Positions 1 through 11,660 of a DNA stretch of 64,000 nt are shown piece by piece. The notes under the pieces are model-generated. The model was not told the origin of the DNA. It saw nothing but the letters and a program-made list of their open reading frames with translations, and ran no database searches. The stretch is from assembly GCA_033961575.1 (NCBI GenBank), contig CM066732.1, forward strand, positions 81,114,687-81,178,686, written 5' to 3'. The stretch's first letter is position 1. Each line of letters opens with the position of its first letter. The position numbers were made by a program, and so were the translations under genes. The DNA comes from Aselliscus stoliczkanus. Lineage: Eukaryota; Chordata; Mammalia; Chiroptera; Hipposideridae.

Positions 1-535
1 CCCTAATTAGTTGGAGCTTCAAATTCATTTCCCGTAGGAGCCTGAATAATCTACTTTAGGAAGTGTTACAGCACTCTTCGGATAATGTGGGGCATCGAGT
101 TTCCCTTGTTTTTAAACACGCTTCCAATAGGTCCCCCAAAGTCCAGTCCTGAGGAAAGACGGAACGTTGTGACCCAGTCCCAATTATTAGGCGGTCAGCT
201 CTGAACCAGACACCTTCCCAATAGTTAAAAGTATACGAAGAGCACTGAACAGCCCTAGGTCCCTCTGGGAGACAGATGAGTGTGTTTTAGACAATGCTCG
301 CACCCACCAAGGGTCTGTGAAGGGATGAGAAGAGAGCAAGCTGCATGGGATGGGCAGGCCAGGAGGCACACACAGAACCATCCATCCCAACGTCCCCAGT
401 CTCCATTTGTGTGGGGAAAGTCATCTGAGAGAAAGTAAACTATTTACTAATCAAATACATTTGCTTCCTTTCTAAAAACCCAGGTGGACAAACCAATGAG
501 CCAGTTTTTACTTTGTGCCTGTCTCACACTCACCT

Positions 536-780
536 GCCTCCACACTCTTGAACTGCGGCTCCTGGAGGTCTTCCCCCTCCCCCTCCAAATCGAAGCATTA
601 GAAAATCTGTGGGAGCAGCGTTTGCCAAAAGGTCCCGATCTCCCGCCCCCCGCTCACCCCCTCCAGACTGTAACCGTGACGGTTCCGGGCGAGGAGCGTC
701 GCGGAGTCCCCGCTCCTCCTGGCGCACACCCGCGCGCTTGCCCCGCGCTCCTTTGTCCCCCGCGCCTGCCGAGCGCAATC
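536..780 (-). other. Possible antisense first exon ending in a splice donor
   Basis: Read on the minus strand, the CpG-rich patch runs into GGAGGCAG|GTGAGTGTG at about 536, a near-consensus 5' splice donor. A minus-strand frame with an ATG at 778 stays open through the island to a TGA that overlaps the donor. Its translation is Arg/Gly/Ala-rich and matches no family I recognise. It could be a coding or noncoding first exon, or chance in GC-rich DNA. The downstream acceptor would lie left of this window. Confidence 0.2.
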
Positions 781-785
781 AAGCT
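590..785. promoter_or_regulatory. CpG-island-like patch
   Basis: About 190 bases with more than 20 CpG dinucleotides, including runs such as CGCGCGC and GTCGCGG, in a genome where CpG is otherwise rare. CpG islands of this kind usually mark promoters or constitutively unmethylated regulatory DNA. There is no TATA box beside it that I would trust. Together with the antisense splice donor near 536 it could be the promoter and first exon of a minus-strand transcript. Confidence 0.6.
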
Positions 786-1559
786 AGAGGACTTGCTTTT
801 AGGTTTCATTTCCGGATTTTCCCCCTTTAAAGTTACCTTTTCAGCCAAGAAGTCTCGTGTTTGCACATCATACCGGAAGCATGCACACAGATCAATATTT
901 TTGGGGTAAGAGGTCATCTGCCACAGTGAACGCGGAAAAAAAAATAGAGCCCAGTTAAAGGTTTTTAGCTTATTTGAACAAAGCACAGATCAGAGTTAAT
1001 AGAGTAGGGTGAATGCAGGTGAAGTTAATTCGAATATTCAATTACATATAAGGGGCATTGAACCCAGGGGGGGAGAGCAGTTATACCCCTATTTCTCTGC
1101 TGCCGTTTGGAAGGAACCGCATGCAGGGAGGAGAGCGGCCAGGATAAGCTAGATGCAGAATGGCGTCAGGAACAAGTTACCGTTATGATGTGAAGAAAAA
1201 ACACACAAAAAATCGGACTCCTCCGTTTCAGAATCAACAACAAAGGTAGTGGGGTGCCACTTTGTTTTTTTTTTTAAAACAATCCTAGATAGATTCTTGT
1301 CTACCAATTTTAGAATCTTCCTTTTGGGTTTGTACTAAGGCACGCAGGAGAGAAAGTAACGTTCGAGAAGAAAGCACGGTCCGCAAGTTTGGCTCCCGTG
1401 CCTGTGAACTATGAATCACTGCGATGAAGGGCTTTCCTTTTATTCTCACCCCTTTCTTTTCTCCTGGAGCGTGAACTTGTTAGCTAAGATAGAAGAGGCC
1501 AGGAGGAAATGGAAACGCTGAAAAAGCCGGGCTTCTTTGGAGAGCTGCCTGTGAGGATG

Positions 1560-1705
1560 GCAGGCTGTGGCTGCGGCTGCGGCTGCGCGCGGTCTTGCAG
1601 CTCAGGGGCGCCGGGCTCGTTTCGGAGCTGTCCCCACTCACGCCTCCGCGGCCGCCCGCGGGGACAGATGCCGCGCTCGGATCGCTGCCCAGGCAGCCTA
1701 CCCTT
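1560..1705. promoter_or_regulatory. Second CpG-island-like patch with a GGCTGC repeat
   Basis: About 145 bases with roughly 20 CpG dinucleotides, including GCGGCCGCCCGCGG. It starts with a short imperfect hexanucleotide repeat (GGCTGC, about four units). The plus-strand frame from 1,509 translates this into Cys-Gly repeats and resembles nothing known, so I treat it as a shadow. Two CpG patches about 0.8 kb apart suggest one interrupted island. Confidence 0.55.
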
Positions 1706-1920
1706 TGGCCTGAGAGTAAACACCCCAGAAGACGAGAGAACGGCCCCTAATTGGACTATCTTCTCTCCAGCTGGGACACACTAATAGGGGCCCGCAAGTT
1801 TTCCTGGAGGAAGTTCGAAGTCCCTACTACAAAATCAGGGGGTGTGAGACCCTAGATTTTAAAGAAATCTGGAATCCCACATGAAACATTGTCCTCATTA
1901 ATTAGAAGTAATTCTCTTTC

Positions 1921-1965
1921 CATATATATCTAGATACAGAGATATCTAGATATCTAGATATGCTA
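1921..1965. repeat. AT-rich palindromic TATCTAGA cluster
   Basis: Overlapping copies of the self-complementary words ATATCTAGATAT and CTAGATATCTAG within about 45 bases. Almost every position can pair in a hairpin. It is followed by homeobox-like TTGATTAGACG and GATTAATTG words. Confidence 0.6.
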
Positions 1966-2145
1966 TTGATTAGACGCCCCGATTAATTGAAAAATTGCTG
2001 AGTATCTTAAGCACACTCTCCTCATTCTTTGTTCCTCGAACATTTTTAGCTAATAATGTGGCTGGTTGGGATCAATTAGCACTGGATTTTGCCCCAGGAT
2101 TGCTCCCCAGGGCGGACAAATGGAGCCAACTCATCTCCAGCGACG

Positions 2146-2168
2146 TTTTTTTTTTTTTTTTTTTTTTT
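2146..2168. repeat. Poly(T) tract, 23 T
   Basis: An uninterrupted run of 23 T. Unlike most long T runs later in the window it is not attached to a SINE or LINE-1 and has no obvious flanking duplication. Confidence 0.9.
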
Positions 2169-4663
2169 CCTGCCCACGTGCGTATCCACGCCAGGGCTTT
2201 AGAAGCAGTTCAAAATCCCTAGCCTTGGTTTCACTTGATTTTGTTGTTGTTGTTATTGATAAATATTGGGTCATACACAAGCCACTTGTCAGAGCCTTTG
2301 GCTCCATCTCGCAGCTGCAGCTCCTAGTGGGGAGTTTGAATCGTATCCTAGGAACTGGAGGGATTCATTGGGAAAAGAATTGCACAAGCTCGCTCCTTTG
2401 GTTGCCGAGATGGTCCCTTAAAATTCTACGTCCTGCCTGTCTGCTGTCAAGTTTATTTCTTAATTTGTTCAGATATGTGAACACTGGGTAGACGTGTGTG
2501 ACTTTTTTCCGGTATCTTTTTGTTGAAATTGTCTTTTTTTAAAAAGGGAGAAACTATTGATCCTAGTTTTCTACGTATACCCGAAACCGAAAAGAACAGG
2601 CGAGTAGACAGATAATTGTAATTGCGGGGGTGGGTGGGTAGGTAGGACGTTTGCGTTGTGTAATTAGAGTAATATATACAGTTTATCTTTTGGCTGCGCT
2701 GTGTATACTCTTTCCCTTGATACATATTGCACATGAGCTGAACCCATGGTCGGCTTGTCTTGGCATGTTTGAAGCCCCAGACACCCAACAGTATCATTAC
2801 AGGAAAGAGACAAAACCCTAAAGACTCCAGGTAGGGAGGCGGCTGCCTTTAGGGTGAATGCAGAGTTTGTCTTGGCGTTGGACTTCCCTGGTAAGCGCAC
2901 CCAGGGGCTCGGACTGCCCTGGCAGCGCAGTCTTCCCTGCATTTAAGTGCAGGGGTGGGGTGGGGAAAGAAACAGCTGATTTTCGACATTTCTAAGGGAA
3001 TCTTTCTATTTATCACTGTTACCGAAGTGTACGTTACTGGAGAAACAACAAAACAAGCATAGAGCTGCAATTTTCAAGAAAATAGGATCCCCAAATATAA
3101 AAATAAAAAAGTAGCAGATAAGATGTATAATTCAATCAAATTACACAAAATTGCTTCAAAATCCAGAACAGTAGCGATCCATTATGCTTCTGTTTTATTA
3201 GTGACAAGTACAATTACTCTAAAATAAAGAACACTGTTGAATATATAATTGGCTGTAATCATGTTAGTGTTTGAATAAAAATGACGGGAACATTTAACAC
3301 TTTGACAACAAAATGTTCAGAAATAACTTATTTATTCAAACAGTTTTTATTTTCCACCAAGTGAAGGAGAAACACAGTTTGCTTAGGAAAATCAATGACT
3401 TTTCCCTGAAATAAATAAATATCCAAAAGGGGGGAAAACAGCCCCACACCTCTATATTATTACTATTATTATTTTTAACCAGCAAGAAGCTTAATCCTGT
3501 GTTTGGAGTCAGCACCCGCCTAACGTTTGTTGGTACCAACGTCCGCCACCTAGAGGAAGATCTCTGCAGCTCACCCTGCGCCAACACGGTTTCCGGCGGT
3601 GACCTCCGGAATCAAAGTTAATATTCCTTTGCAAATTGCTCTCCAAACTAACTCCCTCCTCCTCCACCCCCTCACGTCCCCATCCGCCCTACAACAGCGT
3701 CACAATATTTTCTTAGTAATTGCTCAGTGCAGTTGACAGAAGCCTGAGACGCTGGCAACGCGGTGCTCTCAGCAGAACGCCAGAGCGGCTGGGGGAAACG
3801 GGTCAGGGATATTTACGTCTGCAGAGATAATCCACTTTTCTCCAAAATTTGTCTAGAGCAGCCTGAATTCGGGTCTCTAAAGTCACAGCTGAGGCCAGGA
3901 CCACCACATTCCAGTGCTTTTCAAGGCTTTCGTAGAGAAAACCCAGCCCAGGTCCTTCTGTGGGCCAGTTGCTTACGGTGGCTTTTCCTGACTTCATCTC
4001 CCCAACCCAAACCCCGCTCCCCTTCCTCCCCTCTCCCGCCCCACCCGCAATACCACGAGCTGTGATCCTCGCTCTTGCTACTCAATTCTTCGACCCCAGC
4101 GGATTTTTGGATTTTCCTAACTGGGTTGCTTGAAGTACTGAGGTAAAGGCATGAAGGGGAAGCCGTGTTTGGACAGGTCACCCCTGTCACGGCCCTGTAC
4201 ACTGACCCAGGAGAAATCCGAGGCCTTTGCACTGAGTCCTGGAGTTTCCGAGAAACTTACATAGCATGTGGGGGAATTTGGGGCTGGGCCCGAAAGGACT
4301 AGTGGCCTTTTCGCATTTTAGTCTCGTGGATTCCATTGGCTCCTCACGCAGAAAAAGCCATTCTCTCTCCCCGATCTTCTGGCTGCTCTCTAGCAAATCT
4401 TGGGAACCAGAGATGCTAAGCGAGGGTGAAGAGGCCATGGAAAGTGAAGGAAGCAGGGTACTCTGTGCGCTCAGTGTCTTGTGGATACTCCAGTACCTGG
4501 CGGTCCACCTCCCCGCCCCACCCGTCCAAAGTTTTGCTTTAAACTCCCTAGAACACTGTTCAAGCTGAGCGGTTGCCAGACAATCGAGGAAGGAGCAGGC
4601 AACTTGAATTTGGGGGGGGAGAAAAAAGCCCTGATAAATACTTGGATTTCAAATGGGTTTTAT

Positions 4664-4826
4664 TCCTGCTGCGTTCCCTTCCCTCTCTTCCTCCCTTTCT
4701 CTTTCTTCCTTTCCTTCCTCAGTTTCTCTTTCTCCTCCTTCATCCCTCTTCTCTTTTCTGCTCCCCCTCACCCAAACTCTGTCCCTATCTTATTTCTATC
4801 TCTTTCTCTCTCATTCTCTCCCTAAG
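4664..4826. repeat. Polypyrimidine tract
   Basis: About 160 bases almost purely C and T on the plus strand, broken by only a few purines. Long homopyrimidine/homopurine tracts can adopt triplex (H-DNA) forms. Three overlapping plus-strand frames here give only Ser/Leu/Phe/Pro low complexity and are not genes. Confidence 0.8.
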
Positions 4827-5073
4827 TGTAAGAGAAAAGAAGCAGCAGGAGGGGAGTGGAGGTGACCAGTTTTATGCTGTGATTCGGCAACCTCCTTATT
4901 TGTCAGTTATCAGTCCCAGGGCAGGAGTTTAAAGGAGACATTCAGGAAATGATTCTTCCTGTTCGTTCCTCCCAGAGGCAACCTCAGAACCATGGACTAA
5001 GAAGCTCTTTTGATACTGTAGAAATTATTTTTCAAGATGATGGAAATATACATATACATACAGGTGTGTGTGT

Positions 5074-5325
5074 ATCCCGAGGGGGGGTGGTGCCAAAAAT
5101 ATATATACAAGTGGACACTTGGGTCAGTGTTGCTCAAGCAGAAGTTTGCTGTAATCAGAAGGGTCTGGACGCTGATAGCAACCACTTTGAGCACCTCTTG
5201 TCATTGCAGAAGGCAAACGTGACTTGTATTCATTTTTTGTTATCTGTATATATTGAGAATTACAATTTTAATATGTAGTTTTTCCTTTCTTAAAATGTGT
5301 ATACATGTTTTTGGCACCCTCTGTA
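5074..5325 (-). mobile_element. Mariner-derived MITE (Hsmar2-like ends)
   Basis: A 250-base element bounded by inverted ends: CGAGGGGGGGTGGTGCC at the left and GGCACCCTCTG at the right, with the right end continuing inward as AAAATGTGTATACATG read leftward. Its minus-strand interior matches the MITE at 27,970-28,180 for about 130 bases (…CTCAAAGTGGTT…). It is too short to encode transposase and is an internal-deletion derivative. The plus-strand frame at 4,949-5,278 crosses into it and is a shadow. The Hsmar2 resemblance is by recall. Confidence 0.7.
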
Positions 5326-6530
5326 TATATAAAACACGCCTGTAAAACTGCTGTCCCAGCACATGCCTATCCGCCTACCTCTGGAGTGAGGCTCACCCCA
5401 CCTAACCCCATAAGAACTTAAGTCCTCAGAAATGTTTCGTTTTGTTTTATGTAAAACTAGCGCGTCCACTCTGGACTCCCAGGTCTATCATTCCTCTCCC
5501 GCATTATCTTAACAGGCGATGTTAGCCTTTCACTACGTGTTTAGGCTGCTAATGCGGGCCACTTAACGCAACAAAAATGCTCGTCTGTGGAGATTTTCCC
5601 AAGGCTAGCCTCGGTGCTGGCTCCCTTTCCCTTTCTTTTCAGGGCACGTCCGTTCCTCCCTCCCCCTTTTTTTTTGCTTGAGGCGGGGGCTGAGAAAGGG
5701 GTCTGACAACTTTGGGCGAGCGTGTGAGAGCTCCCTCCGCTATCTCCTGCCTGCCAACCCACCCAAGAGGTAGTGACTTTTTGGTTTTCCCTTGGGAGCA
5801 GGAGTATCTGGAAGCTTCAGCTGTGGCACTTGGTTGCACCTTGGTTGACATGCCTTCCTCTTTCCTTCAGTCATCCTTTTTCTTTCTTCTCACCTCAGTC
5901 TGTGAAAGCAGTTCAGGGTTGCTCTCACAGCCTCCTCTGCATCCTTCTTAGCTCTAGCCTTGTGAAGAAAACTGCTAGGTTTCTTTTCTGTTGGCAGGAA
6001 AGCTGGGTTGGAGATGCTCTCTGTATGGGATTGTTTGTGTGTTGTGTATGTTTGTGTAGTTTTAATAAGTTTACAGAGGAGACTCTCCTGGGTTTGCTCT
6101 CTGCCCTCACCCTCCCCCCTTGGAGGAGACTCTCTGGAGGAAGGAATCAACTGGCCCAAATGGCCATTTGTCAGATTCTCTTACTCTTTAAAGTCTGGCC
6201 TGGGAAAATCATACATTCTTATGATTCATATGTATCCAGTTTCCAAGAAGGCCATCAGGAAGAAAGCAAAATAAAACTAACTTAATATGTAATAAGTATT
6301 ATTCAGTGAGTTTCGGTTTAAAAAGATGACTGCCTTCATTGCTTCCATCTGGAACATTTTTGCTTTTAAAAAGCCTATAAAGTGTAAACATGAGAACGGA
6401 GTTTTCCAACCCTGGCTTTCGTCCTATGGATCCTTAAGGAAGGTTACTTCACCTTTCTTCATCTGAAAAATAAGTGATTGGCACTCATTAATATATACAA
6501 TATTATCCACTCACAAAAATCACCACAACG
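5326..6530. other. Unique sequence, nothing identified
   Basis: Mixed-composition DNA with no recognised repeat. The longest plus-strand frame (5,773-6,285, 170 codons) starts in a pyrimidine-rich part, has no domain or family resemblance and has no supporting splice context, so I do not call it. Confidence 0.5.
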
Positions 6531-6603
6531 ATAAAAAGCAATTCCCAAAACCATAAGAATTTTTTTTTTTTTTTAGTGGAATCAGGAAGAAAATTTCATT
6601 CAA

Positions 6604-6626
6604 ACGGCAGCAGCGACATCTAGTGA
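6604..6626 (-). promoter_or_regulatory. Candidate CTCF site
   Basis: The plus strand reads CAGCAGCGACATCTAGTGACC. Its complement, GGTCACTAGATGTCGCTGCTG, follows the CTCF core pattern CCACTAGRKGGCGCTG with two mismatches. Motif match only. Confidence 0.3.
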
Positions 6627-7599
6627 CCATAGTGCTCAATAGCAGTGATAAAGGTGTGGAATAGTTGACCCAAGTTTTCAGAGAGACATCTTGGTTTTTG
6701 TAATAAATCTTGTTATTTGTCCCGGAAACAGTACTCTTTTGATATCAAAGGGCATTTTACTGAGTTTATATTATGTTAATAATATATAGAGAGGAAAATA
6801 TGCTTAACTACCTCAAGTCTGAACACAGGGCAATTCAAATTTGTTAAGAACATTCTAACATTTTAAATTCCATATGAAGAGACTAATAGATTCTTTTGTG
6901 GGTTGTGTTTATTTAACTAATTTTCCTAATTAAAACCAAATGTATTACTGCACAAATACTTAATATTGGAAAAGATAGAAATTTCTGAGATTTCCTTTGA
7001 ACCAAACATTTAGTTGATTTGAGATTGCTTGTAGTCAGTATCAGGGAACATACTAAAAATAATCCTTCTGTCATTTCACCTTTGCTCAAAATACTTTGAA
7101 ATTCAAAGAAATGGGATTCCTATTCCTGGGTGGACTCTAGCTTTTCTTTTTATAGCAAAAAATTAAATGGGATGTCTGGGCATAGATGAAGTCTTAGCCA
7201 TGGCAGAGAGACATATAGCCCAAGAATTTTTAGAATAGTGATTTTAGCATTTTCTTGGCATTTAACACTTTAGATAGAGGTAAAGAAGAATTCTCCTTAT
7301 TTTCTATGAGGATTAGCTGGTCATGTTGTGGGCGTAGCTTGTGCATGAACTTGCTGAAGCATAAGTGTGTTTCATTTCCTACTAGCCAAGCAGCTGATGA
7401 CTACCGGAATAAAAGGATCCATGTTTTGTAACTTTAAAGGAAGCCGATATTATTGATTCCATTTTCTTTTTGACTAATACTTTCTGTGCTTTTACTATGG
7501 ATTTAGCTACTGATTGGAATACTAGCTAGTTTAGCCAGGTAGTATTCTAGGGTAATAAGATAACTGGACTCTTTTGTAACACCTGGGAGAATTTGAGCT

Positions 7600-7690
7600 A
7601 GTCACACCATTTGCTTCAACCTTGGTTTCCTTATATACAAAATGAGGTGGTTGAACTCTCCAATGTCTCTTGTAGCTCAAAAGATCTATA
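7600..7690 (+). repeat. MIR fragment (weak)
   Basis: The order 'cttggtttcc…aaaatgaggtggttgaac' follows the MIR pattern of CTTGG…CTCAGTTTCC…AAAATGGGG. It is degraded, as expected for a mammal-wide SINE. Confidence 0.5.
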
Positions 7691-8529
7691 AATCATCAAC
7701 CTTCACTTGGGAAGACCCTCTTCTGTTGCCTCTGTTGTCATTTGTGACTCTTCAGTATCAATTCTGAATTCTCCAGTGAGGCATCTCATCAGAGATAAGA
7801 ATTGAAGGAATTGACAAATCCTTCTCCTTTATGTTGCACCCATCTCCCCCTTTGTCTGATTTTAAAAAGGACAAAAATCTTAACTTTTCCGTCCACACTT
7901 ACTGACTCCTTGGCATGCACTCAGCTCTCTCTTGCTGTCCACCCAGAAAAATGACAGAGTGGGAACAGGACTAAGCTGAACACAAAGCTGAGGCAGCTCT
8001 ACTAAAGTTTCTCTAACATGTTCCCTTATCCTCATGGTAATGATTATTTATTATTATTAACCAGAGCCAAAGTATTTTGGCTGCAAATAACCCATATTTC
8101 CTCCTTGCTTCTGTGGCCCTATGAATAAATTCCTTTGGGAGGTGGTAATAAAATGTCTTCCACTTCTCTATCTGGCTTGGAACATCATTGCACACATTTA
8201 GCGAGCAGAAGACTGTTCACAGGAGGTAAACGATGCAAACATACTTAGCACCCCAGTGAGGCTGACGACATATTCAAGGAGAATCAGAACTATACTAACC
8301 TGGATTGATAGATGACCTAGGTTCGTTACAAAGACAATTTTGAATCTGTCAAATGTTTATTTTTTAGGTGACTTTCTGGTGTTCTCTAAATATCTTCCTG
8401 CTCTTCCTATTACTCAGACTTGTAATAAAAATACCTTATATTGGTATAAAATTAACAAGGCGTATTTTCTCTTGTGAGTTCCTCTCAGACTCAAGAGAAC
8501 TAGGTATAATTTTCTTGTAGAAGCGAGGA

Positions 8530-8585
8530 AACTGACCTAGAGGCTAAATGACTCACCTAAGCTCATGCCACTAGGAAGACATAGA
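8530..8585 (-). repeat. MIR fragment (weak)
   Basis: GAGGAAACTGA followed by a degraded 'ctaaatgactcacctaagctcatgcc' matches the antisense MIR core (GAGGAAACTGAGGC…AAGTCACAC). Short and diverged. Confidence 0.45.
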
Positions 8586-8937
8586 AAAGGAGCATGATGG
8601 TTAGGCTGCACCTCACTCCTGGTGGTCCTCAGTGTTGGGGCCCTCACACTGGGCACGTGGGTTACTATCTGATCCTACTACTGTTCATTAGGCCTCTCAG
8701 CAAGATTCCATCATACACATTTGAGAAGTCTCAACCTTTAGAGGACCCTTTGTGTCATGGCAGGGTCAAAACTTGCTACTCATCCTTCACATATGATTTT
8801 TTTTTCTCTTCTCAATGCTAACAATTTTATTTTCTTTTGACAGGAGGGATAATATTTGCAAAACTATTGTACTCTACACATGTTCGTTAATGACCTTGGG
8901 ATGAAACATTTTGGAGTTGGAGTAAATGTAAGACTTC

Positions 8938-8992
8938 ATCTGATTCAGCAGCTCTACAGAGAGATGACTCTGATTCAGCGGCTCCAGAGAGG
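8938..8992. repeat. 30-bp tandem duplication
   Basis: TCTGATTCAGCAGCTCTACA is followed 30 bases later by TCTGATTCAGCGGCTCCAGA, each trailed by GAGAG. Two imperfect copies. Confidence 0.75.
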
Positions 8993-9232
8993 TGTGCTCA
9001 ATCAGAGAGCTTGGATTATTCTGAATATACTGGCCTTGTTTCCTGCGATCTCCCTTGCTTCTTGGCTTCAGACATTAATGCATCTGGGAACTCAATTCTT
9101 GCTGGCTACCCTGTAGGCTGGTTTTCCAAATGGGCTGCCTCTTCTTTAGCACGCTGTAGTTCTATCTGGCTGAAGACCCTACTCTGGGCTGGGAGCTCAG
9201 TCTTGGAGTGTATTTTCTCTCAAGCAGCTCTC

Positions 9233-9251
9233 TGCTGCCCTCTACTGGGCA
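9233..9251 (-). promoter_or_regulatory. Candidate CTCF site
   Basis: The complement of this stretch reads GCCCAGTAGAGGGCAGC, a close match to the CTCF core CCANNAGRKGGCRG. Sequence match only; occupancy is unknown. Confidence 0.4.
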
Positions 9252-9679
9252 TTCAGCCACCAACGCTAACTAGCCTGCGTCTGTGCTAACCCTCTGCATC
9301 CCAGGCTCCAAAGGAGATATTGGGAGCGTTATTAACTACAGTATGTATTGTTTTTATAGCGTGGAAAAATACAACCCAGCTCTACTTATACCCCATGTTC
9401 TCACTTCCTATGAGTCTGTGGTTAGGCCGTGATGGAGTGTAGCTGACTTTTACTATTTTCAAGTATTTGTGCTGGAGTATTTAGAAGTACTTGCTTGAAA
9501 ATGTAAGCCTTCCATTTAATTATTGTGTTGAAATACACTTCAGCTGACATAACAATAGGCCACAAATTTATGAACTTGCTGTACTTATTCAGTCTTAGGG
9601 AATATTAAACATTTTATATTTAATGTTATACAGATATAGTGAATTATATGAAGTTCCTAAGTAATACATATACTTTTTC

Positions 9680-9850
9680 ATTTATTCAACAATATGTATC
9701 AGGCACATGTTATATCCCAGGAACCATCCTTGGTGATGAGAATACAGCATTGGATAAAGGAAACAAAAACAAACAAACAAACAAACACCCTCTGCCTTTA
9801 TTTAGCTTGTTTCCCAATTGAGGAAGATAAACATTAAACAAATTAATAAG
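9680..9850 (+). repeat. Ancient LINE-derived fragment
   Basis: Contains the mammal-wide pattern TTTATTCAACAAATAT…CAGGCAC…CAGGAACC…GATGAGAATACAGCA…, best known from old LINE 3' regions (family not settled here). An AAAC microsatellite of about five units at 9,764-9,787 interrupts it. Similar pieces occur at 16,370, 26,890 and 49,670. Confidence 0.5.
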
Positions 9851-11192
9851 CAACATGTCTATTAAGGGACTATGGCATTTACCATATCTATTTCCTACCA
9901 CAAATACACTGTAGGAACTGCGTTTTTTAAAGAATGTCAGTATTAAGATTAAGAGAGGTATAGCTAGAGGTTAGATGGGGACTGCATACACTACAAATAT
10001 TCAATACGTTATTCATCCATTTGTAAATTTATTGTAACTATAGTATGGGCCTATAAAAGCAATTGATGCAGATGAATGTATAAATCCCTCAGCTGCAAAG
10101 ATGTTTCATCTTTTGATTCTGTCACAATCTTTTCCCCTGGTGACTGCCACTTTATTACCCTCTGGAATAGCTGTCATGGAGCCCTGCTATCGCTGTTCTC
10201 AGTGATGGGTTCTGTTACTGTCTTTCCCTTTCTCCTTGGGTTTTTATTTTTACCATATTCTCCTTCTGTGCCTTTTGCTTTTCCTACAGATGAGCTGTAA
10301 TATATATCACTAACTAAACTGAATAAGTTTGCCCTTTCCTAAGTGATACAACTACCAATTATAAATAAGTAGGTATAATCATCTGCTCTTTACCAGGTCT
10401 GTTTGAAATGAGTGTTTGTCCCAGGTGAAATGCAATTGGCTTGGAAAAAAACAAAACAAAAACCAAGTAACAAAGTAGTATTGACATTAATTACAGATAC
10501 AGGTTTTTTGTTTTTTTTTTAATGCTATATTGGTTAAAGAGTTTTCTGACTGTGAGATCAAGGACCCAGGGCCACAACCAGCTCCCTGTCTTTCCTCAGG
10601 AATAATGTGATAGCCCTGACCCCGGTTCCCGGCCGTCTGCCAGAGGTGTTTAAACTACTTGTCAGAAAAGCAGTTTGTAACTCTCCTAGTTGAGTTGAAG
10701 CTTAGATGGTTCCATACCCTCATTTTTTAGTAAGCTTAGCTAGCTGTCCATCGTCGAGTTCCAGCCAGAGCTTGCCTTGACACATGTGCAATGTCTTTGG
10801 CCATAGATGGCAAAAGTTTATATCACTCATGGAAAACTTGAAAAGATAGAGCTGCATGGCTGTGTTCCTTGCACAGACTTTATGAAACAACTCATTTGTA
10901 TATGTCCTCCCTGTGTTTTGCACCAGAAACCAATTCTTGTTGCTCAAGATGAGTTATTTTTGAGAGAAGAGCTCTGAAGTTAGAGGATATTCTTAAATTT
11001 TAGAGTGTGGCAGTTTGGTGTTTAGGTAATCAAGGTTTAACATTACTGATTTGAAGTGATCAAATGGAAGAGGTGAGGGATTTTTATGTTTAATTGAATT
11101 GAATACATTATCCATTGTAAGGTGCACCATTATTTTCTAGACCATGAAGAAAGAAAAAAAAATGCTGCGAATTTGTCTGTGACATGTCATAA

Positions 11193-11245
11193 ATTGTGAG
11201 ATGCATCCACACCTCAGAGATGTTAAAATGTGTGCATCTCACAAT
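11193..11245. repeat. Hairpin (inverted repeat)
   Basis: ATTGTGAGATGCA at 11,193-11,205 is the exact reverse complement of TGCATCTCACAAT at 11,233-11,245, with a 27-base spacer. Long palindromic ends like this are typical of decayed hAT or Tc/mariner-type MITEs, but no family was recognised. Confidence 0.65.
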
Positions 11246-11660
11246 CACATGAAATGTGGTATTTATTTATCTGCATTGAGATGGATTTGGGTAAAATGAT
11301 AGCATAGCTGCTTGGGAAAACACATCTAGCAATAAGTGTATATTGACTACAGCAACATGAAAAACCAAACATTATGGCAGCAAAAAAATCTTAATAATAT
11401 GACAATTACATATATTAGTGTGTTCTCAGATGTTTTAAAAAATAATTGCTGGAAAAGCTTTAATTCTTTTCAAAACACTTTTATTAAAATATAGCTAGCA
11501 TACAATGTTACATTAGTTTCAGGGGTACACCACAGTTATTCAACATTTATTTACCTAAAGAAGTGATCATCATGATAAGTCCAGTAACCATCTGACACCA
11601 TACCATGCTATCACAATATTATTGACTATATTCCCTATGCTGTACATTATATCCCCATGA

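Larger units (their letters stand above)
1..5073. other. Repeat-poor, partly GC-rich presumptive regulatory flank
   Basis: No SINE, LINE-1 or LTR is recognisable across this stretch. It mixes CpG-rich patches (listed separately) with AT-rich parts containing many ATTA/TAAT cores, for example about 1,900-2,010 and 3,090-3,340. Open frames here are short, lack family resemblance and overlap one another on both strands, so I call no protein gene. Absence of insertions over 5 kb, compared with a SINE every 1.5-2 kb later in the window, is what one expects near a developmental gene under constraint. That reading is inference; no orthologous locus was recognised. Confidence 0.5.
6640..11460. other. 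AT-rich unique sequence with old repeat traces
   Basis: No gene, SINE or LINE-1 of recent age. It holds faint MIR-like pieces (listed), one old LINE-like piece near 9,680-9,850, a 30-bp tandem duplication at 8,938-8,992 and a hairpin at 11,193-11,245. Open frames are short and unsupported. Confidence 0.5.

Noticed and set aside
4949..5278. 109-codon plus-strand frame
   Set aside because: Half of it is antisense to a mariner-derived MITE.
5773..6285. 170-codon plus-strand frame
   Set aside because: Unique DNA but Ser/Phe/Leu-rich, no domain, no initiation or splice context. Cannot be supported as a gene.
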